DNA from: Bacteroidales bacterium
GTDB lineage: Bacteria; Bacteroidota; Bacteroidia; Bacteroidales; F082
Assembly (NCBI GenBank): GCA_023229135.1
Contig: JALNZT010000005.1
Coordinates: 1-64,000 of the forward strand
Direction: 5' to 3'
DNA length: 64,000 nucleotides
Shown here: in pieces, positions 33,249 to 42,174 of the stretch
Position numbering within the stretch: the first letter of the stretch is position 1
Layout: the number at the start of each line of letters is the position of its first letter
Program-made: the position numbers and the translations under genes
The notes under the pieces: model-generated
What the model was told of the DNA's origin: nothing
Seen by the model: only the letters and a program-made list of their open reading frames with translations
Database searches by the model: none

Positions 33249-34211
33249 TTAATTATATTCATCTAAAAAACAAACTACAAACTCCCGAATTTCACGAATC
33301 TCACAATTGCTATATTCTGACAAAATATCTGTGAGTTTTTGCTTTGGAATATATGCCATAAGTGCTCTTATCCCACTCATAAATAAAGTGAGTTCCTTTT
33401 CCTTTAGAACATTCTGAACCCCATCCATGCCCGGGTCTGTTTCCTTAAGCTGAAGAAGACATATTGAAGCATCCAGGGCACAATACTTATTGTCATGTGC
33501 AGAAAGTTTTTTTAAAAAAGCAATAGCTTCGTCGGAATGAATATTTCTCATCCCACCTGTAAAATAATTAAATTTGTCAAGATTTATATATTTATTGTCC
33601 AAATTCCAAATACTGTCAAAAAGTCTAAAGCTGATATCTTTCTCGCCCTGATAAGATAAACTACGTGCGACTTCGAGTAGTACATATTCACAAGGATCAT
33701 TGGAAAGCTCCTTTAACAAATCATTAGCCTTAGGACTTTCGTAAGACATCAGATGTAAGGCAAAATGGGCTCTAATAAAATCATTTTCAGACTTTACAAA
33801 TCTGTTTTTGTAGGATTGGAGTTTTGAATCATCTTGTTTACAAATAGCTTCTACCATTACTACCTCTAAAAAATCATTTTCATTCAGACGTAGAAGATTA
33901 ACTGAGTCGTAACTGTGATATGCTAATAAACTATTCTTGCAGAATCCGTCACGTAATAGGTCTTTTTCATTTTTTATGATAGCCTGAACAGACCAACTTG
34001 AATCACATATAAAAGCTGAATTAGGACTATCTGAGCAAGCTACGTCCATCATCCATCCACTTGTTCTATATGTAAAACCTGTTCCATCGCTATAATCTAT
34101 CACAAATTCAGAGGTACATTGTCCAAACACAGCAACATTCATGGAAAAATTAGATATGAAAATTGTGAGGATAAAAGTGATAAACACTTTTTTAGGATTG
34201 TTAGAAATCAT
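33249..34211 (-). CDS. Secreted HEAT-like repeat protein
   Basis: 320 residues from the ATG at 34211; a longer frame using TTG at 34232 is less likely. An N-terminal signal/hydrophobic segment (KVFITFILTIFISNFSMNVAVFGQ) is followed by helical repeats of about 30 residues (KSENDFIRAHFALHLMSYES, YVLLEVARSLSYQGEKD, YCALDASICLLQLKE). These resemble HEAT/armadillo repeats. No enzyme motif is seen. It is 12 bp from the C39-like peptidase gene and likely cotranscribed, which suggests they work together at the cell surface. Confidence 0.6.
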   Translation of the reverse strand: MISNNPKKVFITFILTIFISNFSMNVAVFGQCTSEFVIDYSDGTGFTYRTSGWMMDVACSDSPNSAFICDSSWSVQAIIKNEKDLLRDGFCKNSLLAYHSYDSVNLLRLNENDFLEVVMVEAICKQDDSKLQSYKNRFVKSENDFIRAHFALHLMSYESPKANDLLKELSNDPCEYVLLEVARSLSYQGEKDISFRLFDSIWNLDNKYINLDKFNYFTGGMRNIHSDEAIAFLKKLSAHDNKYCALDASICLLQLKETDPGMDGVQNVLKEKELTLFMSGIRALMAYIPKQKLTDILSEYSNCEIREIREFVVCFLDEYN

Positions 34212-34275
34212 TTGTATGATTTTGTTGTACAATTGGTTTAAAAAATGAAATGTTCTTTTAATTTGGGAAATATTT

Positions 34276-35100
34276 TTAATTAACTTTGCTTAATTCCTTA
34301 TTGAGTCTTTCAATTTCTTTGTTCAATTGTATTATATAAAGTGTCAACTCTTCAATTTTTCTTAGCAACATCTCATCCATTTCTCCAACTTTATATCCAT
34401 CTGATTTAAATTGTTCAGCAGAAGGAATATTCGGTAGATGCTTGTTGGTTTTTATAAAGGTTTCAACTTCAGAAAGTGGGGATAGAAAGTAGTTTTCTTC
34501 AAAAACGTAGTCTGCATCAGGCACGTCAGTTACTACTTTTATTTCCTCGCAAATAATTCCTCCATTAACGGCAAGTTTATATCCTTGATTCCTGTAGTCG
34601 CCGGTATTATATGTTGTTCCAAACCCAACACCTACACTACCATTGCCATATAGGGTCAAAGCACTTATCCAGTTTCTATCTGCTCTGAAGTGAAGATTGT
34701 CTTTATAATCTATATAGCCATGAACTGAATTATGGTGTAGCTGCAGGCGATTTGATAGTTCAGTACTAGGCCCAAAACCCATCCATTTGTAGAAATTCAT
34801 GACTAAATGATTTTCAACTGCTAATCCATCTACTGGTGGATTTAAGTTATTACCTATTGAAACGCCACCATTCGAATGCACCTTGAGTTTCGTTTGCCCA
34901 TATTGGTTTTTAACAACAAAGGGATTTTGCTTGCTAGTAGAAGATTTAACTTCTAGCTTTGAAGAGGCAGAACTTGTTCCTATTCCAATGTCTGTGGTTG
35001 TTGGATTAACGTAATAGGTGTTTCCGCTAATTTGCCAAGATTGACTAAATGTCACCAACGAAATGAATAGAAATGAGAGTAATAAAGTTGTTTGTTTCAT
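34276..35100 (-). CDS. Tail-fiber-like secreted protein with C-terminal chaperone-like segment
   Basis: 274 residues from ATG 35100. The signal peptide ends near TFSQ. The body is a glycine- and beta-rich repetitive part (NPTTTDIGIGTSSASSKLEVK, NGGVSIGNNL). The C-terminus has the block common in Bacteroidota tail-fiber/adhesin-like proteins: CEEIKVVTDVPDADYVF, SLSEVETFIKTNKHLPNIPSAEQF and GEMDEMLLRKIEELTLYII, then a coiled coil. It is first gene of the AT-rich trio and may form trimeric surface fibres (inference). No phage gene is nearby. Confidence 0.7.
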   Translation of the reverse strand: MKQTTLLLSFLFISLVTFSQSWQISGNTYYVNPTTTDIGIGTSSASSKLEVKSSTSKQNPFVVKNQYGQTKLKVHSNGGVSIGNNLNPPVDGLAVENHLVMNFYKWMGFGPSTELSNRLQLHHNSVHGYIDYKDNLHFRADRNWISALTLYGNGSVGVGFGTTYNTGDYRNQGYKLAVNGGIICEEIKVVTDVPDADYVFEENYFLSPLSEVETFIKTNKHLPNIPSAEQFKSDGYKVGEMDEMLLRKIEELTLYIIQLNKEIERLNKELSKVN

Positions 35101-35205
35101 GACCAAAAATGTTTAAATTTGATTAAAATAATTATTTGAGTTCAAATGTAATGAAAAATATTAATTTATGTTAAATAAAAAGATAATTTTGTAAAAATTT
35201 TTTTA

Positions 35206-36015
35206 ATGTTGCGTAGTTTCTTAAATTCTATTTCCGGTTTACTTAGACGACTGGGTCTTTTAACAGTTGCAGATACTTTGAGATTTCAAATTGTCAGACT
35301 GAAAAATAAGCAAAAAAATTCCGAATTTAGGTTAAATAATCCCGGATTGAGCCTCCCTCCCGATTACCTCATGTATGAGTCTTTCCAATTAGACTACAAA
35401 AAATATTACGAAGACAGCAGGCAAACGGCCATTTGGTTAAAAAATCACTTCGCGAAATACATTCAGCTTGAACAGAAACGAATTTTGGACTGGGGCTGCG
35501 GCCCTGGTCGAATTATCCGTCATTTGCCTGAAGTAATCAACAATGGCTGTTCATTTTATGGCACAGATTACAATGAAAAATCTATTGGCTGGTGCAGCGC
35601 TAATATTCCTGATGTTTCTTTTAATTTGAATAAATTGGAGGCCAAGCTTCCTTATGAGCATGATTTTTTTGATGTTATTTATGGTATTTCAATTTTTACG
35701 CATCTCGCAGAAGCCATGCATCACGCTTGGTTTAAAGAGCTTTACAGGGTTCTAAAACCTGGCGGCATCTTATTTTTGACAACACAAGGTGCGAATTTCA
35801 AGGTAAAATTGGATAGCTCAGAAAAGGCACGATTTGAAGCTGGAAAACTCGTCGTTAGAGGAAAAGTAAAGGAAGGTCACCGCACTTTTTCGGCCTTTCA
35901 GCCAAAGGAGTTCATGCTTCAATTGTTCTCCGAGATGGAAGTGCTTGAACATATTGAGCTTGAATACGGTAAGTCTAAGGTTGTGCCACAGGATATTTGG
36001 ATTGTAAGGAAATAA
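35206..36015 (+). CDS. SAM-dependent methyltransferase (class I)
   Basis: 269 residues. The Rossmann SAM motif I is RILDWGCGPGRIIRHLP, followed by CSFYGTDYNEKSIGWC, the post-II motif FFDVIYGISIFTHL, and the RVLKPGGILFLTTQG motif, as in the Methyltransf_11/25 group. The N-terminal 75 residues are helical and basic. The substrate is not deducible; relatives sit in glycan or lipid gene sets. A TAATTTTG element at 35184-35191 gives a short leader. It is a single gene beside the secreted trio, transcribed the opposite way. Confidence 0.8.
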   Translation: MLRSFLNSISGLLRRLGLLTVADTLRFQIVRLKNKQKNSEFRLNNPGLSLPPDYLMYESFQLDYKKYYEDSRQTAIWLKNHFAKYIQLEQKRILDWGCGPGRIIRHLPEVINNGCSFYGTDYNEKSIGWCSANIPDVSFNLNKLEAKLPYEHDFFDVIYGISIFTHLAEAMHHAWFKELYRVLKPGGILFLTTQGANFKVKLDSSEKARFEAGKLVVRGKVKEGHRTFSAFQPKEFMLQLFSEMEVLEHIELEYGKSKVVPQDIWIVRK

Positions 36016-36051
36016 GCTATCTTCGTATGACCAAACTGTAAAGTGAATATT

Positions 36052-36277
36052 ATGCTTATTCCGTTAATTAAAATTGGAAACTCAAAGTACTTGCCGCTTT
36101 CAAAATCCCTGCCGGAACGCTATCATCAAAAATAAGCTTGAATTGATTTTGGAGGAGGATCAAATCATTATCAGAGCCGCTCAAAACTCGCGCGAGGGTT
36201 GGGCTGAAGCTTTCAAGGTAATGAACTAAAATGGCGATGATAATTTACTGATACCGGATGTTTTTGAGGATGAATAA
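36052..36277 (+). pseudogene. Decayed MazE/AbrB-type antitoxin gene
   Basis: The first frame reads MLIPLIKIGNSKYLPLSKS, the N-terminal SpoVT-AbrB domain of a MazE-type antitoxin. After about codon 27 a 1-nt shift is needed: the other frame continues KLELILEEDQIIIRAAQNS and REGWAEAFKVMN, then TAA, then NGDDNLLIPDVFEDE and a stop. Intact homologs have H-K at the TAA position (KNGDD), so AAA to TAA is likely. No MazF toxin frame follows, so the module is dead and the toxin lost. Recognition rests on the conserved C-terminal block. Confidence 0.75.
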
Positions 36278-36399
36278 GCAAAACTCCGTTTAGCTTTTTT
36301 AAGATTTAAAAGCTCCTTCCCCAAATTTATTGTAATTTCGTTGTAACTGTTTTGCGAATATGCAGGACAGCATTGGCAATAACTATAAACGAAAACCAG

Positions 36400-38577
36400 A
36401 TGGCCAAAAAGAAGAAATCAACAGGCAGCAAAAGCACTTTCACGAATACGATACTGAGTATATTTGGTGAACAGCCTTACAAACCATTCAATTACAAACA
36501 AATAGCTAAACTACTTGGCGTTAAAGACAAAGCCGGAAAAGACTTTATTGATACCATTTTGCGCGAGCTTCTATCCGATGGCAAGCTGCGCGAAGAGCGA
36601 CCCTATCGCTATGTGCTTAGCAAGGAAATGCTGGCAGAAATAGGTGGAAAAAGCAAAACAATCACCGGCACTGTCGATATGAAAAGCACCGGAAAAGCCT
36701 ATATTATTCCCGAAGATGGAGGCGAAGATATTTTTATAAGTTCAAATAATACCGGACAAGCTTTGCATCAGGATGTGGTGCGGGTGGTGCTTTTTCCGAG
36801 GCGTAAAAACCGTAAAATCGAAGGTAAAATTGTTGAAGTACTTTCACGTACCAAAACAGATTATGTGGGTGTGCTTGCACTCAACCGCGATTTTGCATTT
36901 GTGATACCTGATAGCCCACACATGCCAATGGATATTTTTGTGCCGAAATCAGCGCTTAATACGGCCAAAAACGGCGATAAGGTGATTGTTCGCATTGGCG
37001 AATGGCCCGAGCAATCGAAAAACCCCTTTGGTGAGGTGATTCAGGTGTTGGGCAAACCCGGTGAGAACAATGTGGAGATGCAGTCGATTTTGGCCGAGCA
37101 TAATTATCCTTTGCAGTTTCCGACTGCTGTGGAAAAGGAAGCTGGCGCTATCACTGAAAAAGTTACTGCTGCCGAATTGGCTTCGCGTAAAGATTTTCGG
37201 GATGTTTTTACCATCACCATCGACCCGGCTGATGCCAAAGATTTCGATGATGCGCTATCGCTGCGCAAGCTCGAAAACGGCCATTATGAAGTGGGCGTGC
37301 ATATCGCTGATGTGTCGCATTATGTGGTGCCAGGAACTGCCCTTGACGAAGAAGCTAAAGAGCGCGGAACATCGGTATATCTTGTTGATCGCGTGATTCC
37401 TATGCTTCCCGAGAAGCTTTCAAATGGCGTTTGTTCGCTGCGGCCTAACGAAGACAAACGCTGTTTTTCGGCTGTGTTTGAACTCAATGAAGAAGCAGAA
37501 GTACTGAATGAATGGATTGGTAAAACGATGATTAATTCTGACAGACGCTATGCCTATGAAGATGTTCAGGCAGTGATAGAAGGCAGTGAAGGCGAATTTA
37601 AAGAAGAAATTCTGGTGATGCACCGCCTGGCAGAAAAGTTACGCAGCAAGCGTATGGACAATGGTTCCATCAACTTTTATTCAGAAGAGGTGAAGTTTAT
37701 CCTGGATGAAAATGCCAAACCTATTGATACTTACGTAAAAGTGCAGCAGGAAAGTCATAAATTGATAGAAGATTTTATGTTGCTGGCCAACAGGCGTGTA
37801 GCAGAAAAAATCGGAAAAACTAAAGGTAAAAAACCCAAAACTTTTGTGTATCGCGTGCATGACGAACCCAATCCTGAAAAGTTGAATACGTTTATTCAGC
37901 TGGTTTCACGTTTGGGCTATTCTATGAATATCAGCAACCGCCAAAAGTTGGTTACTTCTTACAATAATTTGTTTAAAGCGGTAGAAGGCAAAGGCGAGAA
38001 AAACCTGATTGAAACCGTTGCCATACGCACTATGGCCAAAGCCGAATACAGTACCGAAAACATTGGCCACTACGGACTTGCTTTCCCGTTTTATACTCAC
38101 TTCACCTCCCCTATCCGGCGCTATCCAGACTTGCTGGTACACAGGCTTTTGGAACGTTATCTGATAGAAAACAAAGCTTCGGCAAGTGCTGAAACTTACG
38201 AGGAAATGTGTATCCACGCCAGCGAAATGGAACGTCGCGCCATTGATATGGAGCGGGAGTCGGTAAAATACAAACAGGCCGAATACCTGGCCGACAAGAT
38301 TGGCAAAAGCTTCGATGGATTGATTTCCGGGGTGAGCAAATATGGTATTTTCGTTGAGCTAATAACCAGCAAATGCGAAGGTATGGTACGCTACACTGAT
38401 ATGCCCGGCGACTATTATTATTTAGACGAAGAGAATTTCAGGGTAATAGGCCAGGAGCATGGAAAGATATTCCGCCTTGGTGATGCGGTAAAAATCAAAG
38501 TGAAAAAAGTTGATTTGCTTAAAAAGCAGATGGATTTTGAGCTGGCAGAGACGGGCATTTCACGACAAAAGAAATAG
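36400..38577 (+). CDS. rnr: Ribonuclease R
   Basis: A 3'-5' exoribonuclease of 725 residues from ATG 36400; a longer frame from a TTG at 36352 adds no family sequence. Order of parts: a basic lysine-rich N-terminus, a winged-helix domain (about 15-80), cold-shock OB domains, and the RNB catalytic domain with DPADAKDFDDALS and HIADVSHYV. The second half of RNB follows (YSTENIGHYGLAFPFYTHFTSPIRRYPDLLVHRLL), then the C-terminal S1 domain (ISGVSKYGIFVELITSKCEGMV). RNase R degrades structured RNA and works in RNA quality control. All metal-binding Asp residues are present. Confidence 0.95.
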   Translation: MAKKKKSTGSKSTFTNTILSIFGEQPYKPFNYKQIAKLLGVKDKAGKDFIDTILRELLSDGKLREERPYRYVLSKEMLAEIGGKSKTITGTVDMKSTGKAYIIPEDGGEDIFISSNNTGQALHQDVVRVVLFPRRKNRKIEGKIVEVLSRTKTDYVGVLALNRDFAFVIPDSPHMPMDIFVPKSALNTAKNGDKVIVRIGEWPEQSKNPFGEVIQVLGKPGENNVEMQSILAEHNYPLQFPTAVEKEAGAITEKVTAAELASRKDFRDVFTITIDPADAKDFDDALSLRKLENGHYEVGVHIADVSHYVVPGTALDEEAKERGTSVYLVDRVIPMLPEKLSNGVCSLRPNEDKRCFSAVFELNEEAEVLNEWIGKTMINSDRRYAYEDVQAVIEGSEGEFKEEILVMHRLAEKLRSKRMDNGSINFYSEEVKFILDENAKPIDTYVKVQQESHKLIEDFMLLANRRVAEKIGKTKGKKPKTFVYRVHDEPNPEKLNTFIQLVSRLGYSMNISNRQKLVTSYNNLFKAVEGKGEKNLIETVAIRTMAKAEYSTENIGHYGLAFPFYTHFTSPIRRYPDLLVHRLLERYLIENKASASAETYEEMCIHASEMERRAIDMERESVKYKQAEYLADKIGKSFDGLISGVSKYGIFVELITSKCEGMVRYTDMPGDYYYLDEENFRVIGQEHGKIFRLGDAVKIKVKKVDLLKKQMDFELAETGISRQKK

Positions 38578-38604
38578 TTTTTTCATGTTATTTTAAGCAA
38601 AAAA

Positions 38605-39102
38605 ATGAGAGTTAAACTTATTCTAATTTTTATTGTTGGCCTGGTTTTGAGTTTGTCAGCCTGCAAAAAGAAAGACGAAACCCGCCTGCAAGCACCGGAT
38701 TGTGGTGAGTCATATTGTGTAGCAGCCTACCAGATGAATAAAACCCATTTGGGGGATTATAGCGCTCAAAACATACATTTTCAATACCTTAACGGTTATG
38801 CATTTGCAACTTGGCACAATCCAGCTGAAATACCAGCTAGCCTTTTTATGCTAAGGATTGGCAGCGATCAGCGTCCGGTGGTGAAAGGGCCGGGCATTTT
38901 TCGTTTTGATCAATATGAAACCGCTTATGCAAGTATGCGCATTGAGCGCGACAGCCTGCTAACTTATCAGGCTTATGCCGGATATATTCAGGTGGACTCT
39001 ATCTCTACAGAGTATTTTTCGGGCAGTTTTGAAGTGGAAGCGAGGGTAGATACCTTGAAAAATTATTTGCGTTTTGCAGGGAAATTTTTGGTAGAGAAAT
39101 AA
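38605..39102 (+). CDS. Hypothetical lipoprotein
   Basis: 165 residues with a lipoprotein signal (VGLVLSLSAC, lipobox Cys20) followed by a lysine-rich linker (KKKDE). The mature part is beta-rich with repeated aromatic residues, consistent with a small beta-sandwich found in Bacteroidota lipoproteins. A family such as DUF6252 is possible but not proven. It is 27 bp after rnr. Confidence 0.65.
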   Translation: MRVKLILIFIVGLVLSLSACKKKDETRLQAPDCGESYCVAAYQMNKTHLGDYSAQNIHFQYLNGYAFATWHNPAEIPASLFMLRIGSDQRPVVKGPGIFRFDQYETAYASMRIERDSLLTYQAYAGYIQVDSISTEYFSGSFEVEARVDTLKNYLRFAGKFLVEK

Positions 39103-39150
39103 CTATGAAAATATGTAATGCTCAAGCGAATAAACTAATAAACTAATAAA

Positions 39151-39457
39151 ATGAAAAATTGTCCAAATTGTAGCGCTGAAATTTTAGATAATTTTGATGT
39201 ATGCTGGAATTATAATTTCAGCCTTTCAGAAAATAAAATTATTGAAATTAAAAATTCTCAAGAAAAAGAAGCCCGTGAAATAGATTGTCTCAGATGTAAA
39301 ATTCCAATGGTTTACACAGGGTTATAAATTCCATGAAGGAACCAGAATTGGCGCCTTGGGAAGTGTTTTTGAATTGTTTGTGAATAGAGAATCGTTTGAT
39401 TTATATGTTTGCCCAAAATGTGGTAAAATTGAGTTTTTTACGCCATTAATGAAATAA
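39151..39457 (+). pseudogene. Zinc-ribbon protein gene broken by a frameshift
   Basis: ATG 39151 opens CPNCSAEILDNFDVCWNYNFSL and continues to IDCLRCKIPMVYTG, where the frame hits TAA (39325-39327). One nucleotide on, the +1 frame continues without interruption: YKFHEGTRIGALGSVFELFVNRE and YVCPKCGKIEFFTPLMK, ending at 39457. The two halves join into a normal two-ribbon protein of about 100 residues. A single indel near 39320 explains this. The first ribbon has also lost its last Cys (CWNY instead of CWxC). Confidence 0.75.
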
Positions 39458-39480
39458 TAAAGTAGCACACAAAGGCCTAA

Positions 39481-40347
39481 TCATCTAAACGGCTGAAAGC
39501 TCATACTTCCGCCAATCCAGCTAATGCGTGCTTTATCGTAAAGGCTGTAAGGAATATAGCCATGAAAGGCGTCGAACATGATCGTAACCGGCGAGCTTCC
39601 CTCCTTCCCTATTTCGATGCCTGCCGCGAGCCTTGTTCCGGGATAAAAATTGGTTTCCTGTTCAAGTTGTGCATGCGCTGCCAGCATCCAGCGCAGCCAG
39701 TCTTTTTGGCCCACTGGCTTTTTCCAAATTGCACCTAAATCTCCCAAAAAACGTTTGCGTTCGTAGGCCGAATGCGGAATCACACCAAGTGTGGCGTACA
39801 GCGTCCAGTTCTTGATTTGAAAAGCTGCACTAAAATCAAGAACCTCATAAATACGTGGATTATCGAGGTATTCGGTAACATAAAAGCGGTAAATAAAATC
39901 ATCGCCAAGATGGGCTGAAATATGATAGAGCCTAAGCCTGAAAGCCCAGTTTTTAGTAGGTTGCCAGCTATAATAAAGCCCAACTTTATACTCCGTATTG
40001 AAATGATTGACCTGAAAGGTTTTGAGTGGATCTTCAAAAATAAACTGGGTAAAAGTTGCTATTTCAACACCCAGCTCTTTGTGCTTTTTTGCGATACTTT
40101 CCCAGCGATAAATGCTTCGGCTCATGCCCGCCGAGTAGTTGGCAAACATACGATTTGGCCAGCCCGAAGGTGTATGTAAAACATAGAGCGAGCCACTAAA
40201 TTGAGCTTCGCGATAGTCCAGCGGTTTATCAGGAAAAAGACCACCTGCTGCAAGCCATTGTCGCTGTTGCTGGCCCTGCAAACACAGGCTGGGAATACAT
40301 GCCAAAACAAATAGAAGTAGCTTTCGAGTATTGATTTTCGCAGTCAT
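39481..40347 (-). CDS. DUF1207 family outer-membrane protein
   Basis: 288 residues with a signal peptide (ends QGQ near 26). The sequence has the beta-strand alternation and aromatic motifs of DUF1207 (FPDKPLDYREAQFSGSL, RLRLYHISAHLGDDFIYRFY), which is predicted to form an outer-membrane barrel or lipocalin-like fold. It ends with a strand (ISWIGGSMSFQPFR). Function unknown. It is convergent with the broken zinc-ribbon gene and 15 bp downstream of the thioesterase gene on the same strand. Confidence 0.8.
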   Translation of the reverse strand: MTAKINTRKLLLFVLACIPSLCLQGQQQRQWLAAGGLFPDKPLDYREAQFSGSLYVLHTPSGWPNRMFANYSAGMSRSIYRWESIAKKHKELGVEIATFTQFIFEDPLKTFQVNHFNTEYKVGLYYSWQPTKNWAFRLRLYHISAHLGDDFIYRFYVTEYLDNPRIYEVLDFSAAFQIKNWTLYATLGVIPHSAYERKRFLGDLGAIWKKPVGQKDWLRWMLAAHAQLEQETNFYPGTRLAAGIEIGKEGSSPVTIMFDAFHGYIPYSLYDKARISWIGGSMSFQPFR

Positions 40348-40362
40348 TTTTGCAAAAACTAT

Positions 40363-40767
40363 TTAGCGCTGTTTGAAATATTCGTCCAGCACTGCCGGCA
40401 AAATAGGCCTTCCCTGACGGTTTATTGAGGTGCCGATAACATTTCCGGAGATAATAGGTTTTTGGTCGCTCAGCCGTTTTATCTGTTGCAAAAAGCCAAA
40501 CCTAAGCGGCGAAATGCGTTCAAGACGGCAGCTTACCTCAAAAGAATCGCCGCTGCGCAAAGGGAAATGATAATCTATTTCTATGCGTTTTACCACCAGC
40601 AAAATACCTTCCTCGGTGAGTTTGGCGAAATTAATCCCAATCGCTTTCAGGTATTCGTGGCGGGCGTGTTCCATATAATGTTGGTAGTTGGCATTATTTA
40701 CAACGCCCTGCATATCACATTCGTAATCACGTACTTTGAGCTGTAGAGAAAATGTTCTTTCTGCCAT
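40363..40767 (-). CDS. Acyl-CoA thioesterase (4HBT hot-dog, YbgC/FadM-like)
   Basis: 134 residues with the hot-dog fold of 4-hydroxybenzoyl-CoA thioesterases. The conserved motif is RDYECDMQGVVNNANYQHYMEHARHEYL, with the catalytic Asp in CDMQGVV. The long central strand pattern (RIEIDYHFPLRSGDSFEVSCRLERI) follows. It probably hydrolyses acyl-CoA or acyl-ACP in the cytosol. The substrate is unknown. Confidence 0.9.
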   Translation of the reverse strand: MAERTFSLQLKVRDYECDMQGVVNNANYQHYMEHARHEYLKAIGINFAKLTEEGILLVVKRIEIDYHFPLRSGDSFEVSCRLERISPLRFGFLQQIKRLSDQKPIISGNVIGTSINRQGRPILPAVLDEYFKQR

Positions 40768-40834
40768 TATATCGTTTTTAAGTCTCCAAAAATAGGATTT
40801 TTATACACAAATAGCAAAAAGCTTGTGATACAGG

Positions 40835-41168
40835 AAATTCAAAGATTCAAGGATTTAAAAATTCAAAGATTGAGTCTTCTTCGATAACTCACATTTTCAT
40901 ATACAGACCGAAGTACTTGAATCTTTGAATTCTGCGAGGAGGAACAACGAGCAGGATAGAATTTTTGAATCCTTGAATCCTTGAATCTTGAGTCCCCTCC
41001 GAAAAGTCAAAAGATCAAAGAATGCCACTAATACACAAGAAATTATGATTCTTAAAAATTTGAATATCAAGTGTTTAATGTTTTTCCATTTTCCTGATTT
41101 CGTATCTTAGTGTCGAAATGTTACTTTTCGGAGTAGGCTCAATCTTTGAATTTTGAATCTTTGAATCT
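40835..41168. repeat. Intergenic repeat cluster (GATTCAAGG-type units)
   Basis: A 402-bp gene-free gap (40768-41169) holds many ATTCAAGG/ATTCAAAG units in both orientations (40837-40880, 40918-40936, 40958-40989, 41141-41168). Two copies of the TTTTCGGAGnnGnCTCAA motif also lie here: minus strand at 40990-41006 and plus strand at 41125-41142. The second motif recurs near 10625. No protein is encoded. Confidence 0.6.
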
Positions 41169-41169
41169 C

Positions 41170-41598
41170 CTATATAAATCCAATCGGATAGAAAACCAGA
41201 CAGGAAAGCGTACCCCAGAACAGTATTGTCAGCAGTGAAACCAGAAATACCCACTTAGAGCGGCGATAAAGTTTACGGATAACGAAAGCACTTACTGGAA
41301 CGGATAAAAATGGCGAAGTGATAATAAATGGCCAGGGACCCACTTTGTTGCGGTATTTGAGCATATTGCGTAGGCGTCGAAAACGTTTTCCGGCTTTCTT
41401 AGCGCTCTTTTGCGGTCTTTTCCAGCTAACCCAGTCTGATGCATGATAGAAGAAAATAAAGCCTGCTAATCCACCTGCATTTACCGTGATGAGTGTTTCG
41501 GTGAGCGACATGCCAGCTAAATAGGCCACAGGAGGCGTCATTAGTAGCCGCACACTGGCTAAAATGGCAATGCTGAGGTATTGCAGGATAAGGGCCAA
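41170..41598 (-). CDS. Small multi-spanning membrane protein
   Basis: 142 residues if translation begins at TTG 41598, 1 bp after the phosphatase stop. A longer frame from an ATG at 41703 would overlap the phosphatase and its extra residues look like an out-of-frame read. Four hydrophobic segments are visible (about 3-20, 30-50, 85-110, 116-138) with a basic central loop (KRPQKSAKKAGKRFRRLRN). No family is recognised. Coupling to the phosphatase gene suggests a shared transcript. Confidence 0.6.
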   Translation of the reverse strand: MALILQYLSIAILASVRLLMTPPVAYLAGMSLTETLITVNAGGLAGFIFFYHASDWVSWKRPQKSAKKAGKRFRRLRNMLKYRNKVGPWPFIITSPFLSVPVSAFVIRKLYRRSKWVFLVSLLTILFWGTLSCLVFYPIGFI

Positions 41599-41599
41599 C

Positions 41600-42058
41600 T
41601 TACTGTTTTTTAATAAAATTAATAAGGTTTTCTGAAGCTTCTTCCAGCAGGTCAACAACCAGGTCGAAGCCTTTTGAACCGCCATAATACGGATCAGGAA
41701 CATGGTCGATATCCTTACGTGTAAAGAAGTCGCTCATGCGCAACACTTTATCCATTTGCAAGTTGTCAGCTGCTTTTTGACGCAGGTCGTCGTAGTTTTG
41801 ATCATCCATTGCGATGAGGTAATCGAAATTGTCGAAGTCGCTGCTTCTCACCGGACGCGCCAGACTGGTAAGCTCATAACCTCTGGCTTTAGCAGTTTGC
41901 CGCATACGGTGGTCAGCTTTTTCACCTTCGTGCCAGGCAGAAGTTCCGGCAGAATCTACTTCAACATGCAGGCCGGCATTTTGTGCTTTTTGAGCAAAAA
42001 TGCCTTCTGCGGCAGGCGATCGACAGATATTTCCAAGACAAACAAAAAGGATTTTCAT
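41600..42058 (-). CDS. Low-molecular-weight protein-tyrosine phosphatase
   Basis: 152 residues from ATG 42058; a longer frame from 42085 is not needed. The P-loop CLGNICRS (Cys7 nucleophile, Arg13) opens the protein and the general-acid motif DPYYGG closes the active site near residue 119. It dephosphorylates tyrosine residues, often on exopolysaccharide kinases. A TATTTTTG -7 box (minus strand, 42085-42092) gives a leader of about 20 nt. The tRNA-Thr gene lies just upstream on the opposite strand. Confidence 0.93.
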   Translation of the reverse strand: MKILFVCLGNICRSPAAEGIFAQKAQNAGLHVEVDSAGTSAWHEGEKADHRMRQTAKARGYELTSLARPVRSSDFDNFDYLIAMDDQNYDDLRQKAADNLQMDKVLRMSDFFTRKDIDHVPDPYYGGSKGFDLVVDLLEEASENLINFIKKQ

Positions 42059-42153
42059 AGAGATTTGCTGTTGGTGTGAAAGCACAAAAATAGCAAGAAC
42101 TGCCGGAAGTGAAGGAATTTTTGATTTTACAATAATTTGGGTGCATAAAATTG

Positions 42154-42161
42154 TAAATTTG
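42154..42161 (+). promoter_or_regulatory. tRNA-Thr -7 promoter element
   Basis: TAAATTTG matches TAnnTTTG and ends 13 bp before the tRNA 5' end. Confidence 0.5.
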
Positions 42162-42174
42162 CAGCTTGATTTTT

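Noticed and set aside
36352..36399. TTG-started extension of RNase R
   Set aside because: The added residues are not family-like; the ATG at 36400 begins the usual lysine-rich N-terminus.
40835..41168. Possible CRISPR array
   Set aside because: The short ATTCAAGG-type units have no constant repeat length or unique spacers and occur in both orientations; no cas gene is near.
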